A stretch of DNA of 34,443 nt, from positions 1 through 34,443 of the forward strand of contig JASHTO010000663.1 of assembly GCA_030040515.1 (NCBI GenBank), in the 5' to 3' direction. Position 1 is the stretch's first letter; every line of letters starts with the position of its first letter. The notes below the pieces were generated by a model. The model had not been told where the DNA came from. It did not search any database and worked only from the letters and a program-made list of their open reading frames with translations. Positions 1 to 9,664 of this stretch are shown here, piece by piece. This stretch comes from Terriglobia bacterium. GTDB taxonomy: Bacteria > Acidobacteriota > Terriglobia > UBA7540. A program made the position numbers and the translations under genes.

Positions 1-3
1 CAT

Positions 4-1740
4 GTGGCGCGCATGGTGACGCAGGAAGTGGCCGCCGACCCGGGCACCGTGTCCGCCATGTGCTTCGACTCTTCCGGGCAACTCCTGGCGCAGGCGGGCG
101 ACCCCTGGCCCGACCCCGCCGTGATCGTCCGCTATTTCCCGCAGATCTTGGGGGGAAAAATTCCCGCCAACGGGATGACGGGACGATGGTCCGCCGGGGA
201 ATATGAGCTCTTCATCTCTATCGATCCAATCCTGAGCGATTCGGGCGCCCACCTCGGAACCGTGGCGGGCATCATGCGCCTTCCCTCGAAACTGACCCGC
301 ATTACCGGTGAGATTCAACGCGAAACGCAGAAGTACAACGAACTGAGCCGCAGCCGCAAGGACCTGAAGCGCATCGACGTCTTGACCCTGGGCCTGTTGA
401 CCCTGCTCATCCTCTTCATCGCCACGTGGGCGGCGCTGTTCTTCGCCAAGCAAGTCACCATTCCTATCCAGGCGCTGGCCAACGCCACGCATGAGGTGGC
501 GCAAGGCAATCTCGGCTTTCAGGTTTCCGCGCGCGCTGATGACGAGCTGGGAGTGCTGATCCACTCTTTTAATCAAATGACCCAGCAACTTGTCGAAAAC
601 CGCAGCGCCATCGAGCAGGCGTCCCGGAATCTTCAGGAAGCCAACCGCCAGTCGGAAGAACGCGGCAATACTATGGAAGCTATTCTGGAGAACATTCCCA
701 CGGGCGTGGTTTCGTTCGATCCTCAGGGCCAGATCACGCGATTGAATTCCACCGCCGTGCGAATGTTTGGCCGGCAGGGCAGGCCGACGCCGCTAAGCCT
801 CACCGATCTCTTCTCGGGCGAGGATTCTCGGGAGATTGCCCGCATGTTCCGGCGGGCGGCGCGCCAGGGCGTGGTGGCGCAGCAGATGGAATTGGACCTG
901 GGCGGGCGCCGGGCGTTCATGGCGCTCACCGTTTCATCCGTGCGCGCCCGGCACGGCCGCGTGGGCTCGGTGCTGGTTCTGGAAGATCTCACCGAGGTGC
1001 TGCGCTCGCAGCGTTCGGCCGCCTGGCAGGAAGTAGCCCGCCGAATCGCTCACGAAATCAAGAATCCCCTCACGCCACTGCAACTTTCTGCCGAACGCAT
1101 CCAGCGCCTGCTGGAGCGCATTGATGCCGGATCGCCGGCCCACGACGTGCTGCGGGCCGTGGGCGACAGCGCCAAGTTGATTGGGCGCGAGGTAGGTACA
1201 CTGAAAACGCTGGTGGACGAGTTCACTTCCTTTGCGCGCTTCCCTGCCTCCAAGCCCGCCCCCGCGCAGATCAACGACATTCTTCAGGACGCATTGAACG
1301 TATTCGCCGAGCGGCTGAACGGCATCACCTTGCGGCACGACTTTTCACCGGATTTACCCCAGGTGCAGGCCGATCCGGACCAGATGAAGCGCGTGGTGGT
1401 GAACCTGATTGACAACGCCGCGGAAGCGATGGAACAGTCGCTGCGCAAGGAGATTTGGGTGCGCAGCTCGCTCGCCACGGACCGCGACGTGGTGGAGATT
1501 ATCGTGGAGGACAGCGGTCCGGGCATCCCGCCCGAAGCCAAGGAGCGGCTCTTCCTGCCCTACTTCTCCACCAAGCGTTTGGGGACGGGTTTGGGCCTGG
1601 CGATTGTCAACCGCATCGTCGCCGAACATCACGGCTCGATCCACGTGGAGGAAAATTACCCCACCGGGACCAAGTTTGTGATTGAGCTTCCCGTCGACCG
1701 GGCCCTTGTGACCAACTTCGACGAGGCCATGGGAACATAG
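4..1740 (+). CDS. NtrY-like sensor histidine kinase (HAMP + PAS + HisKA + HATPase), 5' end truncated by window
   Basis: TM segment, HAMP-like region, PAS region, H-box 'RRIAHEIKNPLTPLQLSAERI', N box 'VVNLIDNAAEAM', G boxes 'DSGPGIPPE' and 'GTGLGLAIVNRIV'. Confidence 0.93.
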   Translation: MARMVTQEVAADPGTVSAMCFDSSGQLLAQAGDPWPDPAVIVRYFPQILGGKIPANGMTGRWSAGEYELFISIDPILSDSGAHLGTVAGIMRLPSKLTRITGEIQRETQKYNELSRSRKDLKRIDVLTLGLLTLLILFIATWAALFFAKQVTIPIQALANATHEVAQGNLGFQVSARADDELGVLIHSFNQMTQQLVENRSAIEQASRNLQEANRQSEERGNTMEAILENIPTGVVSFDPQGQITRLNSTAVRMFGRQGRPTPLSLTDLFSGEDSREIARMFRRAARQGVVAQQMELDLGGRRAFMALTVSSVRARHGRVGSVLVLEDLTEVLRSQRSAAWQEVARRIAHEIKNPLTPLQLSAERIQRLLERIDAGSPAHDVLRAVGDSAKLIGREVGTLKTLVDEFTSFARFPASKPAPAQINDILQDALNVFAERLNGITLRHDFSPDLPQVQADPDQMKRVVVNLIDNAAEAMEQSLRKEIWVRSSLATDRDVVEIIVEDSGPGIPPEAKERLFLPYFSTKRLGTGLGLAIVNRIVAEHHGSIHVEENYPTGTKFVIELPVDRALVTNFDEAMGT

Positions 1741-1747
1741 ACCGCGC

Positions 1748-3118
1748 ATGAAATTCTCCATCCTCATTGTTGATGACGAACCCGGCATCCGCGAATCCCT
1801 CACGGATGTCTTGCAAGACGAAGGCTACGGCGTGGAGTCAGTGAGCACGGGCGAGGCGTGCCTGGAAACGCTCCAGACCCGCAAGTATGACATTGTCCTT
1901 CTCGACATCTGGCTGCCGGGGCTTGACGGCATCCAGGTGCTGGAGAAAATCCAGGCGCGCGAAGCGCCGCCCACCGTCATCATGATTTCCGGTCACGCCA
2001 CGATTGACACGGCGGTGCGCTCCACCAAGCTGGGCGCATTCGATTTCATCGAGAAGCCGCTTTCCATTGACAAAACCCTGCTCACGCTCCGCCACGCGCT
2101 TGACCAGTCGCAACTGGCCGCCCAGAATCGCGAGCTGCGCGCGGAATTGCGTGGCCGCGACCGCATCATTGGCGACAGCGTGCCCATCAAGGCGCTGCGC
2201 CAGCAGTTGCAGCTTGCCGCTCCCACCCTCGGCCGCGTGCTGATTTACGGTGAAAGCGGCGTGGGAAAGGAATTGGTGGCTCATGCGCTTCACCATCAGA
2301 GCCAGCGCGCGGACAAGCCCTTCGTGGAAGTGAATTGCGCCGCCATTCCCGAGGAGTTGATCGAGAGCGAGCTCTTCGGACACATCAAGGGGTCCTTCAC
2401 CGGCGCGCTTGAAGATAAGACGGGAAAATTCGAGCAGGCCCACGGTGGCTCACTGTTCCTCGATGAGGTGGGCGATATGAGCCTGCGCACGCAGTCCAAG
2501 GTGCTGCGCGTCATCGAGGAGCAGCGCTTCACCCCGCTCGGCAGCGGCACCAACCTGACCGTCGACGTGCGCATCATCGCCGCCACCAACAAGCACCTGG
2601 AAGACGAAATTCAAAAAGGCAATTTCCGCGAGGACCTTTTCTATCGCCTGAACGTGATCCCCTTCTACGTACCCACGCTGCGCGAGCACGCCGAGGATAT
2701 TCCCACCCTCGCCAACTTCTTCCTGGCCGAATTCGCTCGCGCCTACGGCCGCCGCCCCAAGCAATTCGCCGAGTCAGCGATGGAAGTACTCCTCGCATAT
2801 CGCTGGCCCGGAAACGTGCGCGAGCTGAAGAACCTGGTGGAGCGGCTGGTGATTATGGTGCCGGGCGAGCGAATCGAGAAGCGGCACCTGCCCGCTTCCC
2901 TCCACTCCGACGGCGCGCGTTCCTCCCCGCCCGCCCAATTCCCCACGGCGGGATTTTCCAGCCTTCAGGAAGCGCGCACCGCTTATGAACGCGATTACAT
3001 CCTGCGCACGCTCGATGAGCACCAGGGAAATGTGAGCCGCACCGCAGAGGCCCTGGGCCTGGAACGCAGCCACCTGTACCGCAAGATGCGCGCGCTGGGA
3101 ATTGCCGTGGGGACGTAG
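1748..3118 (+). CDS. NtrC/NtrX-family sigma54-dependent response regulator
   Basis: Receiver domain 'ILIVDDEPGIRESL', Walker A 'GESGVGKE', 'GAFTGA'-like motif 'GSFTGA', C-terminal Fis-type HTH 'GNVSRTAEALGLERSHLYRKMRALGI'. Starts 7 nt after the kinase. Confidence 0.95.
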   Translation: MKFSILIVDDEPGIRESLTDVLQDEGYGVESVSTGEACLETLQTRKYDIVLLDIWLPGLDGIQVLEKIQAREAPPTVIMISGHATIDTAVRSTKLGAFDFIEKPLSIDKTLLTLRHALDQSQLAAQNRELRAELRGRDRIIGDSVPIKALRQQLQLAAPTLGRVLIYGESGVGKELVAHALHHQSQRADKPFVEVNCAAIPEELIESELFGHIKGSFTGALEDKTGKFEQAHGGSLFLDEVGDMSLRTQSKVLRVIEEQRFTPLGSGTNLTVDVRIIAATNKHLEDEIQKGNFREDLFYRLNVIPFYVPTLREHAEDIPTLANFFLAEFARAYGRRPKQFAESAMEVLLAYRWPGNVRELKNLVERLVIMVPGERIEKRHLPASLHSDGARSSPPAQFPTAGFSSLQEARTAYERDYILRTLDEHQGNVSRTAEALGLERSHLYRKMRALGIAVGT

Positions 3119-3314
3119 GGTCAACACCTGTTGTCGGCAATCGGAAACCGCCACTCACAACTCCGCAGCAGATTCGGCGATGCAAGTCTCGCCGAGCGTT
3201 TGTAAATATCAATTTACATCGCCTGCACACCCTTCAGGACAACCTGCTCCTGCCGCGCTGAATCGAAAAGGGAGCGATCGAACACCACACTTGCGCGAGG
3301 GGGTGCATATCATA

Positions 3315-4058
3315 ATGGCGAGAGATTTCAAGCTTCCAGCAAAGGCTACTGCCACGGTCGCGGCGTGTTTCCTTTCCGCGTTCCTCGTGAGCGTCGCACG
3401 GGCTCAGGACAAATCTCAGCTTACCGGCCGATGGAATTTCAATCTCGACCAGAGCGATGACGCAAACCAGAGGATTGCGGACGCTCAGCAAAACAGCCGC
3501 AGCCCCGTTTCGGGTGGTGGCGGCAATCCCGGGGGCGGTTATCCGGGCGGTGGTTATCCGGGTGGTGGCGGATACCCGGGCGGCGGCTATCCCGGCGGGG
3601 GCTATCCCGGGGGCGGAGGTGTTTGGGGCGGTGGAGGGCGTGGTGGCATGGGCCGCAACAACCGCACCGGGAGCACCGTGAGCAGCGAGGAATGGGACCG
3701 GCTTGCTGCCAATCCCAAATATCTGCGCATCGACCAGCGCTCGGACCAGGTGGTGATCATCGACGACTCTGACAATTCCCGCACCTTCTATCCCGATGGC
3801 AAGAAGCATGACGATAAGGACCAGGACGGGGCCAAGATAACAACCAAGGCTTCGTGGGAGGGCGACGTACTCACTGCCGAAACCAAGATGCCGCATTCCG
3901 AGAAGCTGACGGAGACTTTTCGGTTGAACGACGACGGCAAGCAGCTCATTATCGTCTCGCGGTTCGAAGCGCCTTCGCTCAACGGGCCGCTCAGCATTCG
4001 GCGGGTGTACGACCTGAGCAAACCGGCGGCGACATCTTCGGCGACACCTTCTAAGTAG
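3315..4058 (+). CDS. Secreted hypothetical protein with Gly/Pro/Tyr-rich repeat (GGGYPGGGYPGGGGYP)
   Basis: Internal ATG at 3315 gives signal peptide 'MARDFKLPAKATATVAACFLSAFLVSVARAQ'; the upstream part of the ORF (3102-3314) overlaps the end of the regulator. Confidence 0.75.
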   Translation: MARDFKLPAKATATVAACFLSAFLVSVARAQDKSQLTGRWNFNLDQSDDANQRIADAQQNSRSPVSGGGGNPGGGYPGGGYPGGGGYPGGGYPGGGYPGGGGVWGGGGRGGMGRNNRTGSTVSSEEWDRLAANPKYLRIDQRSDQVVIIDDSDNSRTFYPDGKKHDDKDQDGAKITTKASWEGDVLTAETKMPHSEKLTETFRLNDDGKQLIIVSRFEAPSLNGPLSIRRVYDLSKPAATSSATPSK

Positions 4059-4061
4059 AGG

Positions 4062-4976
4062 TCAAGCCACGGAACCGCCCTCTTTGCGATAATCCAACTC
4101 CGCGATCAACGCGGCGTTGTCGCGCCACTGCGGCTCGACTTTCACAAAAAGCTCAAGGAAGATCTTGGGCGGAAACAGCTTTTCCAATTCCTGCCGCGCC
4201 TCAGTTCCAATCTCCTTCAGCCGCGACGCCCCCGCGCCGATCACGATGGGACGCTGCGAGTCCTTTTCCACCACGATCGTGGCGTGGATGCGCTTGACCG
4301 CGCCCTCCTCCTCAAACTGGTCAATCGTCACCGCGGTGACGTAGGGCATTTCCTGCCGCGTGTGGCGAATGACCTTCTCGCGAATGATCTCACCCGCCAG
4401 AAAGCGCTCCGGCTGGTCCGTGAACTCGTCGGCGGGAAAGTAAGCCGGGCCTTCGGGCAGCCGATTCACGATCGCCGCTAGCAACTCCGGCAATCCTTCC
4501 CCCCGCAGCGCCGAAATGGGAAAGATCTCCTCAAATCCGTAGAGCTTCGAGTAGTGGTCCATGAGGGGCAGCAGATTCGGCTTGTGGACGCGATCGACCT
4601 TGTTGAGGGCCAGAATCGCGCGCGGCGAGTACTCGCTCAGAAGCTTGATGACGAACTCGTCGCCCTTGCCGAATTTCGCGCTCGCATCGACGATCAGCAC
4701 GGCCAAATCGCGGTCGGCAAGCGCCTGGCGAACGTAATTCATCATCTGCTCGTTCAAGCGCGAGAGCGGCTTGTGCACGCCGGGCGTATCCATGAAAATC
4801 ACCTGCGCGTCCGGGCGATGCAATATTCCCAGGATGCGATTGCGCGTGGTCTGCGGTACCGGCGTCACGATCGATACCTTAGATTCCACCAGCGCGTTCA
4901 CCAGGGTGCTTTTGCCCGCGTTGGGGCGGCCGACAATCGCCACGAAGCCCGATTTGAATGGAGCGGTTTCAGACAT
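4062..4976 (-). CDS. era: GTPase Era
   Basis: 'GRPNAGKSTLVNAL', 'DTPGVHKP', 'NKVD', and C-terminal KH-domain region 'IVIGAGASRLKEIGTEARQELEKLF...VKVEPQWRDN'. Confidence 0.96.
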   Translation of the reverse strand: MSETAPFKSGFVAIVGRPNAGKSTLVNALVESKVSIVTPVPQTTRNRILGILHRPDAQVIFMDTPGVHKPLSRLNEQMMNYVRQALADRDLAVLIVDASAKFGKGDEFVIKLLSEYSPRAILALNKVDRVHKPNLLPLMDHYSKLYGFEEIFPISALRGEGLPELLAAIVNRLPEGPAYFPADEFTDQPERFLAGEIIREKVIRHTRQEMPYVTAVTIDQFEEEGAVKRIHATIVVEKDSQRPIVIGAGASRLKEIGTEARQELEKLFPPKIFLELFVKVEPQWRDNAALIAELDYRKEGGSVA

Positions 4977-6258
4977 GGCGGGGATTGGCGGCGGGCGCGC
5001 GGGGTGGAACTTTCATTCGAACCTTCAGGACCGTGCGCTGGTTGGCTTCCACCACCTCAAACGTCAAGCCATGACTCTGAACTTTCTCGCCGGCCGCGGG
5101 CACGTGGCCCAGATGGTTCATCACCAGGCCGGCGACGGTGGAATAGTCGTCGCCTCCCAGTGGAACGTGCACTTCACCGGCCACCTGCGCGATTTCCGTG
5201 TGACCGGAGAGCAGATAACTCGAAGGCGATTCGCGAACGATGTCGCGCGCGTGCGGTTCAAACTCATCGCGAATTTCTCCCACAATCTGTTCCACCAGAT
5301 CTTCGATGGTAATCAAGCCTGAAACGCTGCCGTATTCATCGATCACCATGGCCATTTGCGTGGTGGTCTGCTGCAATTCCTTCATCAGGTCGCGGATGGG
5401 CTTGGTTTCCGGAACAAAGGGCACGGGACGCACCAAATCGCGAAGCCTCACGCGCTGCTGCTCCTCAGGCGCGAGTTCCATCAGGTCGCGCACATTGACG
5501 AAGCCTTGGATGTGGTCCAATTCACCCGCATAAACCGGGTAACGCGTCATGCGCTTGGCGCGGAAGAGCACGCGCAGGTCCTCAATCGAGCAGCTCATCT
5601 CGATGGCGGCGACTTCGTGGCGCGGTGTCATCACCTCGCGCGCCACTTTGTCACCGAAATTGACCACGGATTTCATCAGCTCGCCCTCGCCTTTTTCGAT
5701 GATGCCCTCCTGCTCGCCGGTGGCGATCAGGTCCGCGAGGTTTTCCCCCGGTGAAGGCACTTCCGGCGCCGGGTCCGCGGGCTCAAGCAATTTCCGGATC
5801 GTGGTGGAAATCAGAATGGGGAAAGTGAGCGGCAGCGCCAGGAAAACCAGCATGCGCAATTCCCTTTCCCAACGCTCGAGGATCATCTCCGGCTCGCCGT
5901 GCCGCACCACCAGGAGAAATGGAATGAGCTGGTCGGCAATGGCCACGGCCGCGAGCACAATCACCAGCGCCGTGCCCAAATCGCTCCAGAAGTGGTTGGG
6001 CCGGCGCCAGATCAGCAATCCCGCCAGCCCCACGGCGAACAGGTGCATGGCGGCCCCGTGCAGGGCGGAAATCGATACACCCACGCGCTCGCGATTGGGG
6101 CGCATTCGCCCGCCCTCGCTCGGCCCGAACACCTTGCGCGCTCCCACCGGCGTCAATTGCCGCATCAAGAGGCGAAGATAGGACGCGACCGATCCCAGCG
6201 TCAGCCACACCGCCAGCACCCCGGCCCAAGCGATTGTGACCAAAAGGTGATCGTTCAT
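4969..6258 (-). CDS. CNNM/CorC (HlyC)-family membrane protein with CBS pair and CorC_HlyC domain
   Basis: TM N-terminus, 'VMTPRHEVAAIEM' CBS region, 'MAMVIDEYGSVSGLITIEDLVEQIVGEI'. ORF opens at 6300, but the first 14 codons are repeat-derived; likely start is 'MNDHLLVTIAW' (6258). Confidence 0.9.
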   Translation of the reverse strand: MNDHLLVTIAWAGVLAVWLTLGSVASYLRLLMRQLTPVGARKVFGPSEGGRMRPNRERVGVSISALHGAAMHLFAVGLAGLLIWRRPNHFWSDLGTALVIVLAAVAIADQLIPFLLVVRHGEPEMILERWERELRMLVFLALPLTFPILISTTIRKLLEPADPAPEVPSPGENLADLIATGEQEGIIEKGEGELMKSVVNFGDKVAREVMTPRHEVAAIEMSCSIEDLRVLFRAKRMTRYPVYAGELDHIQGFVNVRDLMELAPEEQQRVRLRDLVRPVPFVPETKPIRDLMKELQQTTTQMAMVIDEYGSVSGLITIEDLVEQIVGEIRDEFEPHARDIVRESPSSYLLSGHTEIAQVAGEVHVPLGGDDYSTVAGLVMNHLGHVPAAGEKVQSHGLTFEVVEANQRTVLKVRMKVPPRAPAANPRHV

Positions 6259-6277
6259 AAGAGACTGAATACAACTC

Positions 6278-6369
6278 AAAAGGCAAAAGTCAAAAATCAA
6301 AAGTCAAATTTACCGTCGCCACCTGCTCCACTTTTGCGTTTTGACTTTTGCCTTTCGCAATTTGACTTG
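6278..6369. repeat. Palindromic repeat at ybeY/corC junction
   Basis: 17-bp perfect arms AAAGGCAAAAGTCAAAA (6279-6295) and TTTTGACTTTTGCCTTT (6339-6355), with further imperfect pairing. Confidence 0.8.
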
Positions 6370-6849
6370 CATTTCCTGCTTCCCACCCGAAACGCCCAAT
6401 TCTTCCCGCAGTTTCAATTCCAGCGCCGTCATTTCCCCGTCGTCGTGCTCGTGGTCATACCCGAGCAGATGCAGCACGCCGTGAAGAATCAGCCAGCGCA
6501 TTTCGTTAAGCGTCGAATGCCCTTCCGCGGCGGCATTGCGGCTGGCCGTCTGAACCGAAATCACCACATCGCCAAGAAAATTGGAAATCCCCTGTGCCCC
6601 GCGCCGACGCTTGCGGGGCCGCGCCTTCCGCCCTTTCACCTTGGCCACTTCTTCCCACGGAAATGACAGCACGTCCGTGGCTTTATTCTTCCCGCGAAAC
6701 GTGGAGTTCATCCAGCGAATGGACTCGTCGTCCACAATACAGACGTTGAACTGCATATGCCCAAGCCGCAACCTCCGCCGAAGACTCCGCACGAAGCCCC
6801 GCAATGCCGCAAGGCTGAATTCATAGCGTCGTTGGAGATTGATCACCAT
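6310..6849 (-). CDS. ybeY: Endoribonuclease YbeY
   Basis: 'ILHGVLHLLGYDHEHDDGEM' (HGxLHLxGYDH zinc motif), 'MNSTFRGKNKATDVLSFP'. Likely start 'MVINLQRRYEF' (6849) rather than 6909. Confidence 0.93.
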   Translation of the reverse strand: MVINLQRRYEFSLAALRGFVRSLRRRLRLGHMQFNVCIVDDESIRWMNSTFRGKNKATDVLSFPWEEVAKVKGRKARPRKRRRGAQGISNFLGDVVISVQTASRNAAAEGHSTLNEMRWLILHGVLHLLGYDHEHDDGEMTALELKLREELGVSGGKQEMQVKLRKAKVKTQKWSRWRR

Positions 6850-6924
6850 GAAAGACAGTGGCCAGCGGTTTGCAGTCGTCAGAACGCAAGGCGTCCGGCG
6901 ACGGGCCACTAACCACTGACTTTC
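6850..6924. repeat. Imperfect palindromic repeat at phoH/ybeY junction
   Basis: GAAAGACAGTGGCC (6850-6863) against GGCCACTAACCACTGACTTTC (6904-6924). Confidence 0.65.
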
Positions 6925-7889
6925 TCCCCATTGCTCTTTGTGGCGCGCGCGAGGTCATATTCCTCATACGCGCGGATAATCCGCTGCACCAGGCTGTGGC
7001 GAACCACGTCGCGCTCGTTGAAATAGATGAGGCTGATGCCCGGAACTTTGCCCACCACCTCCACGGCTTCCACCAGTCCCGATCGCCGGCCGTTGGGAAG
7101 ATCGATTTGCGTCACGTCGCCCGTGATCACGGCCTTGGAATTGAAACCCAGACGCGTGAGGAACATCTTCATCTGCTCACTGGTGGTGTTCTGGGCCTCA
7201 TCCAGGATTACGAACGCGTCGTTCAGCGTGCGACCGCGCATGAAGGCGATCGGCGCGATCTCAATGATGTTCTTTTCGATGAAACGGTCCACGCGGTCAG
7301 GGTCCAGCACATCGTAGAGCGCGTCATAGAGCGGCCGCAGATAGGGATTCACCTTTTCCTGAAGCGTACCGGGCAGAAAGCCCAAACGCTCACCCGCTTC
7401 CACCGCCGGCCGCGCCAGGATGATGCGGCTGACCTCCTTCGAGAGCAGCGCGTCCACCGCCATGGCCACGGCCAGGTAGGTTTTGCCGGTTCCCGACGGC
7501 CCAATGCCGAACACCATGTCGTTCCGCTCCATGGCGTCCACGTAGTAGCGCTGGTTCAGGCCTTTGGGCGCGATCGACTTCTTGCCCAGGCTGCGCGGGC
7601 GTCCGGCCTCGGTCAATCCCTTCAAACTCGCGTTCGGATCCTGGCTGATGATGCGCAGAAATCCCTCGATTTCGGCGCTCTCGAAGCAGACTCCACCCTC
7701 TACCAGGCCCGCGTATTCCTCCACCAGCCGCTGCGCCCGGCGCACGTTTCCTTCCTCCCCTTCGATCTCCAGCGACTCGTCACCCAGGTGCGCCGAAACC
7801 TGGAAGCAGCGCTCGAACAGCTTCAGGTTGGCGTCATAAGTGCCGACGAGGGCCGGAACGCCTTTGCGGATTTTGACACTGGTTATCAT
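6909..7889 (-). CDS. PhoH-family ATPase (PhoH-like)
   Basis: '[23 protein letters not shown]', '[32 protein letters not shown]', '[39 protein letters not shown]'. Confidence 0.95.
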   Translation of the reverse strand: MITSVKIRKGVPALVGTYDANLKLFERCFQVSAHLGDESLEIEGEEGNVRRAQRLVEEYAGLVEGGVCFESAEIEGFLRIISQDPNASLKGLTEAGRPRSLGKKSIAPKGLNQRYYVDAMERNDMVFGIGPSGTGKTYLAVAMAVDALLSKEVSRIILARPAVEAGERLGFLPGTLQEKVNPYLRPLYDALYDVLDPDRVDRFIEKNIIEIAPIAFMRGRTLNDAFVILDEAQNTTSEQMKMFLTRLGFNSKAVITGDVTQIDLPNGRRSGLVEAVEVVGKVPGISLIYFNERDVVRHSLVQRIIRAYEEYDLARATKSNGEKVSG

Positions 7890-8118
7890 TGAGCTTGAAG
7901 TCCGGGACAGGCCTCCATTTCAACAGATGGGCATCTCGCTGGATGCGGCGGATTGCCGGCGGCAGGCATTCGTGGTAGGGGAATCGCCGTTCATTAAGAC
8001 TCGAAAATGCTAATCGACCCGGGAGCGAAAGTCAAGGCGCGACCCTTCGGAGAAGGTAGGCCCACACAAGCATTCGACGGGCACTGGAAGTGCTGTGGCC
8101 GCCTGCGCGGGTCGGATT

Positions 8119-8340
8119 CTCCAAAACACCTCTCAAATCGCGCCGAACACGCGTATTATCAATAAGATCGTGGGAATCCCGACTAACACCCTGTATTTTC
8201 AATAACATCGCAGGTTCCGCAGCTTTGTCGTCTTTTCGACCCTTCAAATTGCAACTAACGCGCTCATAATCAACAAGATCGTGGGAATCCTGACTAATAC
8301 CCTGTATTTTCAACAACATCGTGGGTTCCGCAGCTTTGTC
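8119..8340. repeat. Two tandem imperfect 111-bp direct repeats
   Basis: 'CCGCAGCTTTGTC' ends at 8229 and 8340; each unit carries 'CCCTGTATTTTCAAyAACATCG' and 'AATmAACAAGATCGTGGGAATCC'-like blocks. Minus-strand translation repeats 'AAEPAMLLKIQGVSRDSHDLI'. Confidence 0.85.
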
Positions 8341-8360
8341 TTTTTACCGACCATTTGTTT

Positions 8361-8741
8361 TCAATAAGATTCCCGGATTGTTCGTAAAAAAATAGTTCTC
8401 CGCCGCGCCGCTGACCGGATTTTTGAAAGATAAAGCTTCCGCCGCTCCTTCTCAGGAAGCTCGCATTCGCTCGCGACTTCGGCCAACGTCCGGAATGCCT
8501 CCAGCCGGGCCATGTCGGGCGTGAGCAGGGCGCGAGCCGTCATTCCCATTTGGCCGGGCGGAGCGTAATGCACCGCATAATAAAAATTGCGGAAGATTTC
8601 CGAGCGCCCTTTATGCTTGAGGGCGTTAAACCGCACGTTGGCTTTGCCTTGCGGCGTGCGCGGCCCACGGGATTTCCGGGCATTCCGGCGGCAGGCTGCC
8701 AGCAGCGCGGGGGTCAGCGTGGGCGATTTGCGCAGCGGCAT
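8361..8741 (-). CDS. Hypothetical protein of the 'NARKSRGPRTPQGKA..NALKH' type
   Basis: 126-aa ORF with motif 'ACRRNARKSRGPRTPQGKANVRFNALKHKG', preceded by RBS-like GGAAAGGAAG and a near-consensus promoter. Confidence 0.75.
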   Translation of the reverse strand: MPLRKSPTLTPALLAACRRNARKSRGPRTPQGKANVRFNALKHKGRSEIFRNFYYAVHYAPPGQMGMTARALLTPDMARLEAFRTLAEVASECELPEKERRKLYLSKIRSAARRRTIFLRTIRESY

Positions 8742-8774
8742 GTTCGCACTTCCTTTCCGTCTTGTTACTAGTCT

Positions 8775-8803
8775 ATCCTAGTATTGGTTACTATCTGTGT
8801 CAA
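8775..8803 (-). promoter_or_regulatory. Predicted sigma70 promoter TTGACA-17-TAGGAT for the 8361-8741 gene
   Basis: Minus strand TTGACA (8803-8798), 17-nt spacer, TAGGAT (8780-8775). Confidence 0.7.
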
Positions 8804-8954
8804 GTACCTTCTCATATATTATGTCGTAGGAGTTAACGGGCCGGCCCGCGTCTGCGGGCCTTTGTCAATGCCATCCCGGTTGGCGGTTGTGCGGGGAAAA
8901 GGGGTCAGATACCTTTTCTTCCCTGCCTTCAAATGCCCGACGCGGCGCGAAGGC

Positions 8955-9551
8955 CTATAGACTTCCGGTTGGGACTGGGCCTGCACGCTCGTAATTGACG
9001 ATCATGACGCCTTTCGAGGTGACTGTGCTTTCCGTCACCTTGAAAGCCGCCGGGATCGTGCCATCGGCAAACAATCGTTTTCCACCGCCCAATGTAATCG
9101 GAAATATCTTCAGCCAGAACGCATCGACCAAATCATGCTTGAAGAGCGTCTGAAGGAGATTGGCGCTTCCATAAACGTGCAAATCCGGCCCTTCCTGTCG
9201 CTTGATTTTGCTGATTTTCTCCGTAATATCTCCGTTTAAAAACACGGACGGCTGCCATGGGTGAGAAGTCATGGTATTCGAGGCGACGTATTTGGTGGCT
9301 GAATTGACGGCCGGCCAAATGTCGTTATGTTGCGGCCAATATGGCGCCCAAATGTCGAAGGTGTTCCGCCCTATTAACAAGTCAAACGGCATGTTCATCT
9401 GCTTTCTTATGGCCGCTGAAAGAACAGGGTCGGAATGTGGACTTATCCACCCGCCATACGCGAAGCCGCCACTCGAATCTTCCTCGGGCCCGCCTGGGGC
9501 TTGTATGACGCCATCAAGGGAGACAAATTCAAGCACATTGACTTTTCTCAT
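8955..9551 (-). CDS. Dihydrofolate reductase family protein (RibD C-terminal-like)
   Basis: '[25 protein letters not shown]', '[16 protein letters not shown]', '[38 protein letters not shown]'. Confidence 0.92.
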   Translation of the reverse strand: MRKVNVLEFVSLDGVIQAPGGPEEDSSGGFAYGGWISPHSDPVLSAAIRKQMNMPFDLLIGRNTFDIWAPYWPQHNDIWPAVNSATKYVASNTMTSHPWQPSVFLNGDITEKISKIKRQEGPDLHVYGSANLLQTLFKHDLVDAFWLKIFPITLGGGKRLFADGTIPAAFKVTESTVTSKGVMIVNYERAGPVPTGSL

Positions 9552-9664
9552 GACGAAGTTCCTTCAGTCCTATCTGGAATGGTGTCAGAAACGGTGTCAG
9601 GGTTTCTTGTCCTCTTCGCCTCGGGCTGCCCATGGCGGGATATTATCCCACACCGTTCGTAATC

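Noticed and set aside
3520-3650. Short-period repeats that might suggest a CRISPR array
   Set aside because: They are in-frame Gly/Pro/Tyr codon repeats with no spacer/repeat structure. No CRISPR array or cas gene was seen anywhere in the window.
8119-8340. 111-bp tandem repeats as a CRISPR
   Set aside because: Only two long imperfect units with no unique spacers.
8843-8860. GGCCCGCGTCTGCGGGCC hairpin followed by TTTGT as a terminator
   Set aside because: No plus-strand gene upstream and no T-run on the minus strand; not supported as a functional terminator.
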